This document shows, in pieces, positions 45,892 to 57,464 of a DNA stretch of 64,000 nucleotides; the stretch's first letter is position 1; each line of letters begins with the position of its first letter. The DNA comes from Phyllostachys edulis (taxonomy: Eukaryota; Streptophyta; Magnoliopsida; Poales; Poaceae). The notes beneath the pieces were generated by a model that saw only the letters and a program-made list of their open reading frames with translations, ran no database searches and was not told where the DNA came from. The stretch is taken from contig CM070561.1 in the NCBI GenBank assembly GCA_036346405.1, forward strand, positions 4,218,834 to 4,282,833, given 5' to 3'. The translations under genes were made by a program, and so were the position numbers.

Positions 45892-47426
45892 TGAAAGTAT
45901 CTAGGCCCTCAAAGTTGGTTTTGGTAATTAATGTCAATATTATGTTTAAGGACTAACATATGTGCTAAGATGCGTTAAAGGTTAAATCCCAATGATTGTT
46001 TGGTGATAATGTTATTGGCAACGTTAATGTGATGATTTATCAGCATGGATCAAGACAAAGGTATTGTATAGCCTAAGTACCCTTTTGTAGTTTTCACTAG
46101 TCTCGGTGTATGGAGAAAAGACTGGGTTTATAGGATAAACGCCATACTATAAGGAGGGATTATGGCTAGTAGCTTCAGATACTATTTTTGTGCCATAATG
46201 ATCAATTAGGGTTCATGCATTGCTTTGTTTAGAGCTTCTGGAAAATTGTTTTGAAAATCAGTATGACCGCAAGTGATATGTGGTACTACCGCAAGTTGGT
46301 AGTACCGATATTTATATGGCAGTACGTATTTTCTAGAGAGCATGTTTTAAGTGTTTTCGATCTTCTCTAAAAATCGGAACGACTGTATTTTAACTGCGGT
46401 ACTACCGCACGTCGGTAGCACCGATATTTATATGGCGGTACGTAATGTTTATCGGAGTTTTCATCTTCCTTGAGAATCGTATGACCGCGTGATCTGAGTG
46501 GTACTACCAGAGTGCGGTAGTATCGATATTTTAATGGCGGTATGTTTTTTCCAGATAAGGTGATTTTCTGAGATTTCTTGAGCTCTGGAAAACGGTAGTT
46601 CCATTCTAGCCAAGCGGTACTATCGCGATACGGTAGTACCGATTTTTAGTTGGCGGTAGTACCGCAACATTATGTGTAACGGCTAGTTCAGAGCATTAAA
46701 TGCTACTGTTCCGACCGTTAAGTGAAAATCGGTAGTACCGGGTTTCAACGGCGGTACTACCGTAAATCCTGATTTTTCAGGAAAGAGGTTGCAACTGCTA
46801 GATTTGTTGGTGAGGGGTATAAATACCCCCCCCCCACCTACATTCAATAGCAACTCTAGAGACCATTGAGTATTATACCCTTGCATTGAACTCTCTTGAT
46901 CTCATATATACTCTTCAACTACTCATTTGCATTGATTTCTCATTCTTGATGGTAGTTGAGAGCATTGAAGTGCATTGATTCATTAGTTGATTATTTAGGC
47001 ACTTCAAGGAGATTGTGAAGAGTCCCGGTAAGATTGTGAAGTAGTGTTGTGCTCACCACCTCCGGAGAGGAGAAAGCGCAACTCTATTGATTGAGGGTTG
47101 AGGCTTAATTCATAGAGCTGGCTTGATCCGTTCAAGTTTTCTCAACGTGGACCAGTAAAGACCGGCAAGTTTTTGATACCACGGGAGAAACTTCATTGTC
47201 TTCACTGTGGTTCATTCTTATCTTTACTACTTCCGTATTTATATTTCTAACAAGTTACTTGTGTAAGTTTTGCTTAGTTAGAATTGTTTCTAGTATTGAC
47301 ATTAGCTCATAATTGTCTTAAAAGGCTTAGTAGCTCTATCATCATTTTTGTGTTAGGAAGCTTTGTTAAAGACAATCTTGTTTAAAATTGTTAATTAGTT
47401 GAAAAGTTTTAAAAACCTCCTATTCA
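45892..47426 (+). repeat. Sirevirus-type LTR with a different U3
   Basis: It starts TGAAAGTATCTAGG and stops at ATTCA where the others continue 'CCCCCCTCTAGTCG'. From about 46450 it matches copies A and B, including the palindromes and TATAAATA at 46818-46825. Its first 550 bp (TTGGTTTTGGTAATTAATG) do not match them. No convincing target duplication was seen (GCGTC left, GCGGG right). It may be a solo LTR or a truncated LTR of a sister family. Confidence 0.65.
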
Positions 47427-47758
47427 GCGGGTAGTGAGAGGATGTCAATAGGCAAGGCTCATTTATTTGATGGACCACCCGGAGGTCTCCAGGACCACCC
47501 AGAGGTCTTCCAGGATTACCCCGGAGGGCTTCAAGGATCACCCCGGAGGTCTTCAGGACCACCCCGGAGGTCTTCCAGGACCACCCCAGTGGTCTTCAGG
47601 AACTGTAGCTTTGACCAGTTACTCGAAGGCCGGTTTGACCTCTAATTGCCTGACAGCAGCACGACTTTATAGAAAACGAGGGTTTCTCCAAACACCTCGA
47701 CGCTATTGCCAATTGTTCAACACACTAACATTAGGATCATATCCACATGATCTCCACA
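47427..47758 (-). repeat. 3' LTR fragment of minus-strand Sirevirus-like element
   Basis: On the minus strand it begins TGTGGAGATCATG (47758), after a purine tract (AAGGGGGAGA). It aligns with the start of the LTR at 53003-55557. Only about 330 bp remain; it is cut off at 47426. Five tandem units of about 20 bp ('GGACCACCCCGGAGGTCTTC') lie at 47470-47610. Confidence 0.75.
47470..47610. repeat. 20-bp minisatellite in LTR
   Basis: Units near GGACCACCCCGGAGGTCTTC vary at a few positions. A similar but shorter and more variable array lies at 55260-55420 in the partner LTR. Confidence 0.85.
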
Positions 47759-49487
47759 ATCTCCCCCTTCATGAACACATTGGCAATCTCTAAAATGCAA
47801 ATTATAGGTTGTTTTGAAAAACTATATCTCGTTTTCGCACAAAAGCACATCTTGGTCAACAAGCAAGAAAAAGCTATAAAAATGACCAAGATGGCTTGAG
47901 AAATGCATAAGCATAATAGATATGACAATATAGATCATGAAAGCTTCAAATCCAGAGAGAACACAAAAATTCACTCAAGGTCCATATGAAAGAACAATTG
48001 TCATTTTGATATTTGATCATTGTGAGGTTTCAAGTTATGCCATTCAAACCAAGAATTGAACATTAAGATCACAAGAATGCATATGAGATGCTCCCCCTCA
48101 CTCAGATCACCCAAATTTTTGAGTTTTTCGTTTTCTCCCCTTTTTCACTCCCTTTGACAATAACTCCTCCTTCTATCATTTTTGTCATTTCTTCTCCCCC
48201 TTTGACAATGGATTCATCAAGGAAATATGTCTTCCTCTCATCCAAGGATAACACGTCAAGATACATAGAAGAAGCATAAGAAGGAGCATGCATGAAATGC
48301 AATGGAGTGGTTTCATTTTTGTAATTTTCAATTTTCAGTACAAGAAGCTTTGGAGATTACCCAAATGAACAAACTAGCATTTCTACCATTACACAATACA
48401 TATCAAACCTGAAAGCGCTAGCAAGATCATGTTAAGATATATATATATATATATCAAAGCTAAGCTAGAAGGCTCAAGAAAAAGTGATAAATTGAAACAA
48501 TTTAAGCAAAGCTTGAAAATTAGCAAGTTCATTAACAGGGATCCTAAAGTGATAATGGCCATGTCAGAATGTCAATGTAAGATCAAGAAGCTAACAGCGA
48601 CCATCCTGGAGACAAAAAGTCCTAAATCGAATCATTTTGCTCAAAGAACCTTAATCACCCAATTTTTTACAACAGTTTTTTATTTTCAATGAATATTAAA
48701 GTTGATTAAAGGTCTATCTTAGTGAAGAAGATCCTGGACTAGGACCATCCACAAACTCTTCCTAAGCTTCAACTAGGGTGATAAATCTTGAGGTTCATGT
48801 CAATTTTGACAAGCAGTCCCCATGAGATCGTCTGGATCATCAAACTATCTCCAAGTTCATGTCTTTCACATGCAGTCTCGTGAGAGTAGTTTGGTACAAT
48901 TTAACCACATGAGAATCTTGAAATTTGATTTTTCATTTTGCACAAGAGCAGTTATTGATTCACAGGGGAACAAGAAGCTCAAGAAATGGTTAATCCTAGA
49001 TTCAAGAGCTAACAAAGCAATTTTGACAGGACCAGTGTCACAAAAAAGATCACTAATTGTGCAACTAGCTAAGAGATCCACAAACTGCAATTTTTAATTC
49101 AAGTTGTCTTAAAGTTCTAGCTCATTTAGCAAAGACTTAACTATACATGTGAAAGCATGATAATTCTACCAAGTCAACGAACTAGATATGATATTGAGTA
49201 AGAATTGAAATACTAAAGCTCAAGAGGGTATAAGCAAAGCTTTATCGATTTAAAAGACAAAAGCAGTAAAGCTTATATTACAATACATCTTTTTGTGATT
49301 TTCATATGAATGCAATATGATACAATGAGATGCAAGAAAAAGCATCAAAAGCCAAAGAAGACACTTGTTGATACCACTAGGTGAAAGTTGGAGAATCCAC
49401 TTGAAGAAAAGATCAACAGGAGTCAAAAAGATTAGAAGAAAATACCACTTAAAGAAGGTATCAAAAAAGATCTTCTCCCCCTCAAAC
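47759..49487 (-). other. 3' non-coding region with multiple polypurine tracts
   Basis: On the minus strand three to four purine tracts (GTCAAAGGGGGAG, AAAAAGGGGAG, GAGGGGGAG) lie at 48090-48205 and one more abuts the LTR. Serial polypurine tracts are a known mark of Sireviruses. The rest is AT-rich without genes. Confidence 0.7.
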
Positions 49488-49578
49488 CAACCCTCAATTC
49501 CCTCCTCAAGGTGGCAAACCTAGCAGGATCTAAGGGTTTGGAGAGGACGTCTGCCAATTGTGCCTTAGACTCCACAAA
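49488..49578 (-). pseudogene. C-terminal tip of copia RNase H
   Basis: On the minus strand 'FVESKAQLADVLSKPLDPAR' then 'FATLRRELRV' is the terminal motif of copia RNase H (TKxQxADxLTKPL). It is the only pol piece of this element that I can recognise and it anchors the element's orientation. Confidence 0.85.
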
Positions 49579-50903
49579 CTATAGCACAAAGACTTCCTAC
49601 TCCATATGATCTCTAGGGAAAAAGACTCGACTAGCTAGAGAGCGAAACACCAACACTAAAAAGCTTAGAGGCTGCTCAAAACCTGCTAAGGACTAGTGAC
49701 TGGGAGACAAGCTCGACCTAGGCTGTGAAAAGAGTGCATCCTAGCAAACCATGGGATAAGAAGAGTGTCTAGAAAGGACACGTACTAGAACAAAACATTC
49801 TATCTACCCTGAACTCAACAAGCTCAACCCCTGATAAGAACTAGATGCTATGCAAAGTAGAATAGGGGTACCATACACAAATGTAAGGTATAGGAGCTCG
49901 AACCCGAGTCGCACCACTTGGTAGTGAGATGTAGTCGGATGAGTAGAAGCTGGACCATATTGCATCTCCAAGAAGTGATAGCCAGCATTGAATGAGCATA
50001 TGAGGAAAGAGAACCAACAGCTGGAGTCATGAGCCATATGTTCTCCTTCTCAGCTGAAAAGACTACATCAAAGAGACAGAAGAAGTCTATGCCTTGGTAC
50101 TGGGTTAGTGAGACATTATCTAGGAAAACAGTACCGAGGCACATGACTAGCAAGAATAGCAGTAGATGATCCAAAGCTCATAGCAGCATATAATCAACAA
50201 TTCAAGGCATGAGCATGAAGATAGACATATCAATCGCAACACATGCTATCTAAGATATGATAAAGCTCAAAATATCCTTAATCCATAATAAGACATAGGA
50301 GCAAGCAAGCGCATAGCATATCACACAACATACATCTAGTCAAGGGTAAAGCATGCTAGTGAAGCTATGACAAAGCTCATGTATCCACGATTAACAATAA
50401 GACACAATACCATGTAAGCGTAAAATATGTTATATAACAAATCATGGGTAATGTATGCTAACATAGATATTAAGCAAGCATGTGGATACATAAAGCAAAA
50501 AATCAACAAGAGCAAGATAATAAATGTACCAAAATAGTACATGCTCTTGATGACAAAACCAAGCTCATACAACCATGGAAATAATGAACAACAATCTAAT
50601 ACATGGATACATAAGCAAGGTACTAGCAAAGGCATGATGAAAGATATCATAAGAGTAACACATGTCGATGTGATACAAGTGAGCACAAAGACAAGCACAA
50701 TATGCCAAGAATGAATAATCATGAAGATAAAGACATGAAGGTGTAAGATAGCTCACAAAATAGGTGAAGTCGCCAATCATGAAAGCACATGCCTCTTGGA
50801 GGCCATCAAATGGAATGGAGAACCATCTAGTGTTCCGATCACATGATGAGGTAGAAATCCAGAACCCTTCAAGTCCATAATCTCCAACCCGCGTCCCTGA
50901 TAC
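49579..50903. other. Unresolved region where pol is expected
   Basis: Only 1.3 kb separates gag from the RNase H tip, against 3-4 kb for a full copia pol. I recognise no integrase or RT motif. Imperfect repeats of 'AGCATATCACACAACATA' and 'AAGCATG...CATGTATCC' occur at 50220-50700. Confidence 0.5.
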
Positions 50904-52950
50904 CTACACAAGAGGAAAGCAAGATGTCCAAGTCTTGAATTCCGAAGGGTTAGAGAGCAAATACTTGGGAACCCAAACCTTGGACACACGGCCACTAGAA
51001 GCAATTGAACCATTATGTGAGTTAGCATGATGCAAATAATGGTTCATGCAAGAAGATCCAACACCATCCTTGGAGGCATGCCGCGAGTGGACAACTCGAT
51101 GAGGAAAACGAGGTCCATCTCTAGAAAAGCGACGATGGCCTTGCTTGAAAGCACCATGATGAGAACCAACAAAAACATCAAAGGAACTCACACATCCTCG
51201 CCGTGGGTGTGTACCTCGATGAATAAAACGAGGTCCATCTATTGGGAAACGGCGGAAATCCAGCCTCGGGGCAGCTCGTGGACCAAGACCAAAACCAAAA
51301 CCATGGAAACCAACTCCACGATGCTGTCCAACACCGCTAGAAAAGGTGTCAAAGAAGCCATCAACAAAGCGAGTCCTCGTGCTAGGCTCTTTAGTGTGCA
51401 TATCATGAGAAAGACTATGCCTACTAGGAGACTTAGAAGCATGAGCTCGATGCATGTGTTTTGCACGCCGAAAATATAAATCCACAAGATGCCCATCCTT
51501 CTCACAAAATGAGCAATGGTGTAAAGGTCTACTAGGAGACGAAGCAAAATTGTCGCTCAAAGAAGAAGTCCTTTGGGACAAGTTGGAAAAACCAGCATCA
51601 TAACTCACCCTCGTGTCGGCACTAGGCTCACACATGCCATAAGATGAGAAATGTGTGTCCCTAAAAGCTCGACAGCACATTCGACGCCGATGCTTGACAC
51701 GGTAGAAGAAAAACTCAATAATGTGTTCATCTTTCTTACAAAAAGTGCAATGACACTTCTCTTTTGAAGATGTAGTCTCATTTGAGGAAGAAATACCCTT
51801 GTCTTTAGAAATCCCTTGAACAATACAAGAAGAGTCACAAAGAGTCGCACTTGCTAAGGAAGAGCTACTCAAGGCAATGGCACAAATGCCAACATCAAAT
51901 GATTCATGTTTAGCATGAGAAGACTCCAACTCTGAATGCAAAGAAGCAAGAGAAATCTTGAAAACATCAATCTCGGAGTGGAGACAAATACAAGAGTCAC
52001 ATGACTTGGCGCTCATATCGTCGTGCAATTTCTTCAAAGACTCAACCTCACTTTTCAAGGCAATGCAAGATGTGCAAGAAATTAATGATACTTTTGTATT
52101 AAGCATGCAATTCAAATAATCAATTTCATTTTCTAAGCTAGCACAATTCTTGCAAGAGACTAAACCATCCTTAAGCAATTTTTCATACTCTAAGCATATG
52201 CTACAAGGGCTAGCTTCAATTTCAATAATTTCAGCCCTATCATTCTCTAATTGCTCGAGGTGAATGCAATTAGTCAATTTTAACTTCTAAAATTCAGCAA
52301 GCATGCCTACACAAGAATCACACTCATTTCTAGCCATGGATCTAAAATTGCCTATTTCTAACTTAGCATTATCAAACTCATGGTGTAAGGCAACACAAGA
52401 ATTACATGGCATAGAAGCATTTGATTTCAATAATTTATTTTCAGATTTTAGGCATGCATGAGAATTATTCAAGTTATCCATGTCTATAAGTAAGGAATCA
52501 AAAGCATATATGGAGGTTTTCAATTTGGCGAGCTCATGAGACAAATCACCATTTTCTCTTTCTAGCAATTTCATTTCCTTCCTAAGAGCATGCAATTTAA
52601 GATCATATGACAACAAGCCATCAATGAGTTTTTCTTTACTTACCTTGCTTAGCTTGAGTAGGGGATCGTTCTCGGATGACTCATCATAATCATCCTCGAA
52701 AAGCTCTCTGTCATGATTATCCTCGATCGCTACTCCACAAATGTCAATGGGCTCCTTCTCCTCAGGTGCTATGGAGAACTCATGTTTGAAACTAGAGCAT
52801 ATATGGGTGTGGCCATGAGCGCCACACATACCACAAATTTGATCTCTAGCAAACCATTTCTGAAAAGATTCCCTGCCTCACATGCTCATCGGCCAAAGAG
52901 TCACAAAAAGATGAACTAGAAGACTCACAAGACCTTCTACTAGTCGTCAT
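50904..52950 (-). pseudogene. Gag-like ORF of minus-strand Sirevirus-like element
   Basis: It starts at ATG 52950 (MTTSRRSCESSSSS), 40 nt after the primer site. A frameshift near 52870 and an in-frame TAG at 52284-52286 break an otherwise long frame. Features in order are a CX2CX4HX3C motif (CGMCGAHGHTHIC), a long cysteine-punctuated coiled coil ('CNSCVALHHEFD', 'CTSCIALKSEVESLKK', 'CDSCICLHSEID'), and two knuckle-like motifs (CTFCKKDEH and CSFCEKDGH) whose fourth cysteine is replaced by Phe or Tyr. Then come Arg/His-rich repeats and 'KVWVPKYLLSNPSEFKTW'. It is a gag-type nucleic-acid binding protein. Confidence 0.8.
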
Positions 52951-52989
52951 GCTCAAAGATCGGTGAAAATCACAAAAGAGCAAACCTCG

Positions 52990-53000
52990 CTCTGATACCA
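52990..53000 (-). other. Primer binding site of minus-strand Sirevirus-like element
   Basis: TGGTATCAGAG on the minus strand lies 2 nt after the LTR end CCAACA. It matches the initiator-Met tRNA primer site. Confidence 0.9.
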
Positions 53001-53002
53001 CT

Positions 53003-55557
53003 TGTTGGACCGAAAAGGAGACTGGAGGGGGGTGAATAGGAGCATGATATATTTTTCTCCTTGATTGAATTCAATCCTAATTTCACTCCAATAGCTATGA
53101 AGATCAATATACAAACACAGTGAAAAACTTGTATTGAATCCAATCAAAACCCCGAAGCAAATAGACCAAAATCACCACAAACTCAAATCCAAATGAGTTG
53201 GGCGGTCAGACCTCTCACCAAGGGTAGTCTAACCTCTCACCATGGGTGGTCTGACCGCTATGTACATGGCGGTCTGACCTCCAGGCCAATGAACAATAAA
53301 ATCAGTCCGAACTCAAAATCACAAATTGGTCTAACTTTTGATTCACTACTCCAATCTTCACGAAACATGAAACATACCTTCTTTAGGATATCAGGAACCT
53401 ATTACAATCAACGATTGTGAAGATCATTGCCAAAGTTCCGACCTTTATCGGTTTGAATGAAGGTTGCTTCAAAACCAAGCCAAATATGAAAACGGTGATT
53501 GAGAGGATTTTGTGGGAGGAATCAATCCAAGATGGCTAAGGACGGTCTCCCATACGACCTAGCACCCTCAATCACAGAAAGAATCGAGCCAAAAGCCCTC
53601 AAGAGCAAAACCCCTAAAATCACCATTTCTTTCACCAAAACCGGGGCAAAATCAAACTTAGATCCAAAAGCTTGCTCGTGGGTGGATGATGATCAAGATG
53701 ATCTTAGATCATACCCCACACATCCCAGCAAGCAATATCATAGTAAGATCCCAAATAAAAACCTAAGAAACACCAAAAATCCCAAAGGCATTAAAAGAGA
53801 GAGCAAGAATAAGATAAAACTCAACTTGGGGCAAATCTTGCATGGATTGATTTGATAGATTGTGTGTTTATAGCCACTCCACCATGGAAGACAAAAGCTC
53901 AAACTTGAGCACTCAATCAATCCATCTCTTATGAACCCTAGCCTCTCCACTTTCCTCTCCTAGCCATAAATCCCAAATTAGGGTTTCTAGAATCAAGGGG
54001 TTAGAGGTGCACAACCAGCACCCTCCTCTTTTATAGCGGAGGCTAGCCCTGGAGAGACATCCCAAACGGGCACCTGTTAAGCCCACACACAAACGGGTTT
54101 CACTCACGCACGCTTCTCAAAGCGTCATCTTCATCTTCTCTTGACTTAGATCGCATCTCCTCGCGCCGTCTTGCACTGCGGTTTTTTCCAAGGCCAAGAA
54201 GGAGGTTTCGCGCACCACCACTTACCACTTTTCCGGTATAGGGCAATTTTTCAAAATGCCCCTTTACTAACCTTTGTCGATTCCTTCACCTCGAAGCATC
54301 TCCCATGCTCCGTCATCATCTATGTGGCCCCAATGACTTCCCGCCAAGCCTCTCATGCGTCCGGATCCCATCGAACCGTCCTCGCTTGCAACTGAGACAA
54401 AGTCACTTGGCGCACCACATGTCTCACCATAACTGCACCTGGCTTCCTTGACCGTTCAGGACCTCAGCTCCTCCCTGAGCCCTGTCCGGACCTCAACTCC
54501 TCCCTGAGTCTAGTCTCGGTCAACCTTGCCGCTGCCCGTCATGTTCATCACTGGTAGCTTCCACTCCGGTTCCTTATCTTCTCGACTTGTATGCACCCCG
54601 CTAGCCTCAGTCATCTTCTAGCAGCACCTCGATCGTTCTGTACCTCAGTTCTCCTAACCTAGTCCAGATCTAGTCCACCTCACCATGACCTAGCTCTAGT
54701 GTCCTACAACCATCACAAACATGCAAACCATTACGTAACACTGCACGATACGCACAATCATCAATTCATATAATTGATGAGGCATGAGCACATACCTTGA
54801 CAAAGGCCTTGCTCAAACTTTGCCTTCTATGGTTCTAGTCCATCTTGCGCCTTACTTGAGTCCAACCATCTCACCCGACATCCACGACCGTTCTGGACCT
54901 CGGTTCTCCTAGCCTAGTCCCGGTCCTCCTCGTCGTTGACCATAGTTGAATCCAAGTCACATGCACAACAATAGACCAAGCAACCATTTCCAGGCACAAG
55001 TTCTTCACAACTTGACCCATATTAGCCAAAACATGCATCATGCAACATCTATGCAATGAAACCCGTGAACTTGACCTAACCAACAAACATAGCCGCCAAA
55101 ACTGGCCGACGAATAGAGCAAAACTAGTAATATTGCCAACTAGAATCTGGTCATACCGCGCTGCGGTAGCACCGCTTCTCAAATGCAGTCATACCGATTT
55201 TAACTGGTCGAAAAGGTTATGACAACCTGGTCGAACGAGTTACGACCAACGTCTATGACCAGTGTCTACGACCACTGCCGGACCTCTCAGGACCTTTCCA
55301 GGACCTCTCAGGACCTCTTACTCCCCGTGAGGAGGTCTTCTAGGACCACCCGGAGGTCTTCAAGACCACCCCAGAGGTCTTCGGGACCACCTCAAGGTCT
55401 TGAGAACTGTAGCCGACCGGTTACTCAAGGCCATATGACCTCAATCGCTGGACAAAGAACAGACTTTACCAAAAACGATGGTTACTCTAAACACCTCGAC
55501 GCTATTGCCAATTGTTCAACACACTAAGATTAGGATCATATCCACATAATCTCCACA
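53003..55557 (-). repeat. 5' LTR of minus-strand Sirevirus-like element
   Basis: On the minus strand it runs from TGTGGAGATTATG (55557) to GGTCCAACA (53003), about 2.56 kb. It contains CGGTA-type palindromes ('GCGGTAGCACCGC' near 55160), a degenerate GGACC minisatellite (55260-55420) and a TATA box CTTTTATA at 54028-54035. Its right end adjoins a gag fragment of another Sirevirus. AGTAA at 55558-55562 would be one half of its target duplication; the other half is lost with the left LTR. Confidence 0.85.
54028..54035 (-). promoter_or_regulatory. TATA box of minus-strand LTR
   Basis: TATAAAAG on the minus strand is followed by GC-richer leader. Confidence 0.6.
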
Positions 55558-55600
55558 AGTAAAATCTATTAATGATAATGAGCCTTCATATAATGAATTG
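55558..55600 (+). pseudogene. Sirevirus gag-linker scrap
   Basis: 'GTAAAATCTATTAATGATAA' through 'CATATAATGAATT' matches 23711-23750 of the first Sirevirus. It passes directly into the 3' ORF at 55601, so all of pol is deleted. Confidence 0.8.
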
Positions 55601-55768
55601 GAGCAAAATCAATAGAGATTGGAGGAGGCTCAGACAGAAACCAATAATAGGATTGCAGCTTTGACAGATCAGGTTCTCACACTTGAGCAAGCTTTATCTA
55701 CTCCAGCTTGTTATAGACACCGTCGTCGCCTCAACCCTCCTCCTCAAGATCCTCCTGCTCAAGATTGA
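55601..55768 (+). pseudogene. 3' ORF of Sirevirus, copy B (end only)
   Basis: This matches 37774-37926 (coiled-coil end, ...RRLNPPPQDPPAQD, stop). A CAG to TAG change lies near 55611, and a 15-bp repeat of CCTCCTGCTCAAGAT is gained before the stop. Confidence 0.85.
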
Positions 55769-55802
55769 TACCTTTTGGTCCTTGATGCCAAAGGGGGAGA
55801 AA

Positions 55803-57045
55803 TGTGGAGATCAAGATTGAAAGATTTAGGGGGAGCTTAGATTTTGGGGAATATCTTATTAGCTATTATCTATGATTGGAACAATATGTTTTATGTCTAT
55901 GTTTGTAAGACCTTATTGGTTTTTCTCTAAGACTTGTTATGCTAAACTTGTTTTTATCTCCCTTGAGAATCGGTATGACCGCTTGATCTGAGCGGTACAA
56001 CCAGAGTACGGTAGCACCGATATTTTAAAGGTGGTACATTTTTTCCAGAGAAGTTGATTTTCTAATATTTCTTGAGCTCTAGAAAATGGTAGTTCCATTC
56101 TAGCCAAGCGGTACTACCGCATCGCGGTAGTACCGATTTCTAGTTGGCGGTAGTACCGCAATTTTATGTGTAATGGCTAGTTCAGAGCATGAAATGCTAC
56201 TGTTCCGACCGTTGAGCGAAAATCGGTAGTACCGGGTTTCAACGGCGGTACTATCGCAAATTCTGATTTTTTTTTTTTAGGAAAGAGGTTGCAACGGCTA
56301 GATTTGTTGGTGAGGGATATAAATACCCCCCACCTGCCTTCAACAACAACTCTAGAGACTAATGAGCATTATATTCTTACATTGAACTCTCTTGAGCTCA
56401 TATATACTCTTCAACTACTCATTTGAATTGATTTCTCATTCTTGAGGTAGTTGAGAGCATTGAAGTGCATTGATTCATTAGTTGATCATTTAGACACTTG
56501 TAGTTCCTCAAGCTAAACTCGTGATCTATTACGCTTGATGCTTTCAGGCACCTAGACGACTTAGAGGAAGAAATTACACGGTGAGCTCTTCAAAGAGATT
56601 GTGAAGAGTCCCAGCAAGATTGTGAAGTGGTGTTGTGCTCACCACCTCCGGAGAGGAGAAAGAACAACTCTAGTGATTGAGGATTGGGGTTTAATTCGTG
56701 GTGCCAGCTTGATTCGTTCATATTTCCTCAACATGGACTAGTGAAGACCAGCAAGTCTTTGATACCACGGGAAAAACTACATTGTCTTCATTGTGGTTCA
56801 TTCTTGTCTTTACTACTTCCACATTTACATTTCTAACAAGTTACTTGTGTAAGTTTTACTTAGCTAGAATTGTTTCTAGTATTCACATTAGCTCATAATT
56901 GTCTTAAAAGGCTTAGTAGCTTTATCATCATATTTGTGCTAGGAAGCTTTGTTAAAGACAATATTGTTTAAAATTGTTAATTAGTTGAAAAGTTTTAAAA
57001 ACCTCCTATTCACCCCCTCTCTAGTCGGTTATCCTTGATCCTCTG
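55803..57045 (+). repeat. 3' LTR of Sirevirus, copy B
   Basis: TGTGGAGATCAAG to about GATCCTCTGA, aligned throughout with copy A and with the same polypurine tract upstream. TATAAATA lies at 56318-56325. The last bases differ from copy A, so the exact end is approximate. Confidence 0.85.
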
Positions 57046-57464
57046 ATGTCGCCATGGCGGGGCGGTGCCCGATGGGGCTAGGCGTGGCATAGGGGGCCGG
57101 CGGCGAGGTGAGCAGGGGGCTGGCCCAGGAGGGCAGCGTCGAACCCTAGCATGGGGGAATGGCGAGTCGGGGCCACTCAGGCCGGAGGAGGACAGCGCGG
57201 AGGGTGAAATGAGAGAAAGTTCAGTCGAGCATAGGGTTTCTCAAAATAGCGTGAAGTGGGAGGGTGAGGTTATCTCGGCCGCGGATTTCTTGATGGATGA
57301 CCTCTGTGTATATGTCCACAAAACAGTCCATGTGCTTGAGATATATTACTGTATAAGCCAGTGGTGACTGTACATGTGTTTCCCATTTCTTATCCTCTAA
57401 CGTTTTTCTGTCGACATGTGTGAAGTCTCTCCCCGATAAACCTCAAATGTATATTCAAAGGTTG
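57046..57464. repeat. Duplicated flank, copy B
   Basis: This matches 39198-39614 from the LTR end to ATTCAAAGGTTG. It then breaks off at the MULE start. Because the LTR, 3' ORF and flank are all shared, this is a segmental duplication of at least 1.8 kb made after the Sirevirus inserted. Confidence 0.85.

Noticed and set aside
51027..51479. 150-codon plus-strand frame
   Set aside because: Shadow of the minus-strand gag-like frame at 50904-52277, whose cysteine motifs and ending identify the real strand.
57065..57367. 100-codon frame in the duplicated flank
   Set aside because: Its first part is GC-rich, and copy A (39198-39500) does not keep the frame. No family resemblance.
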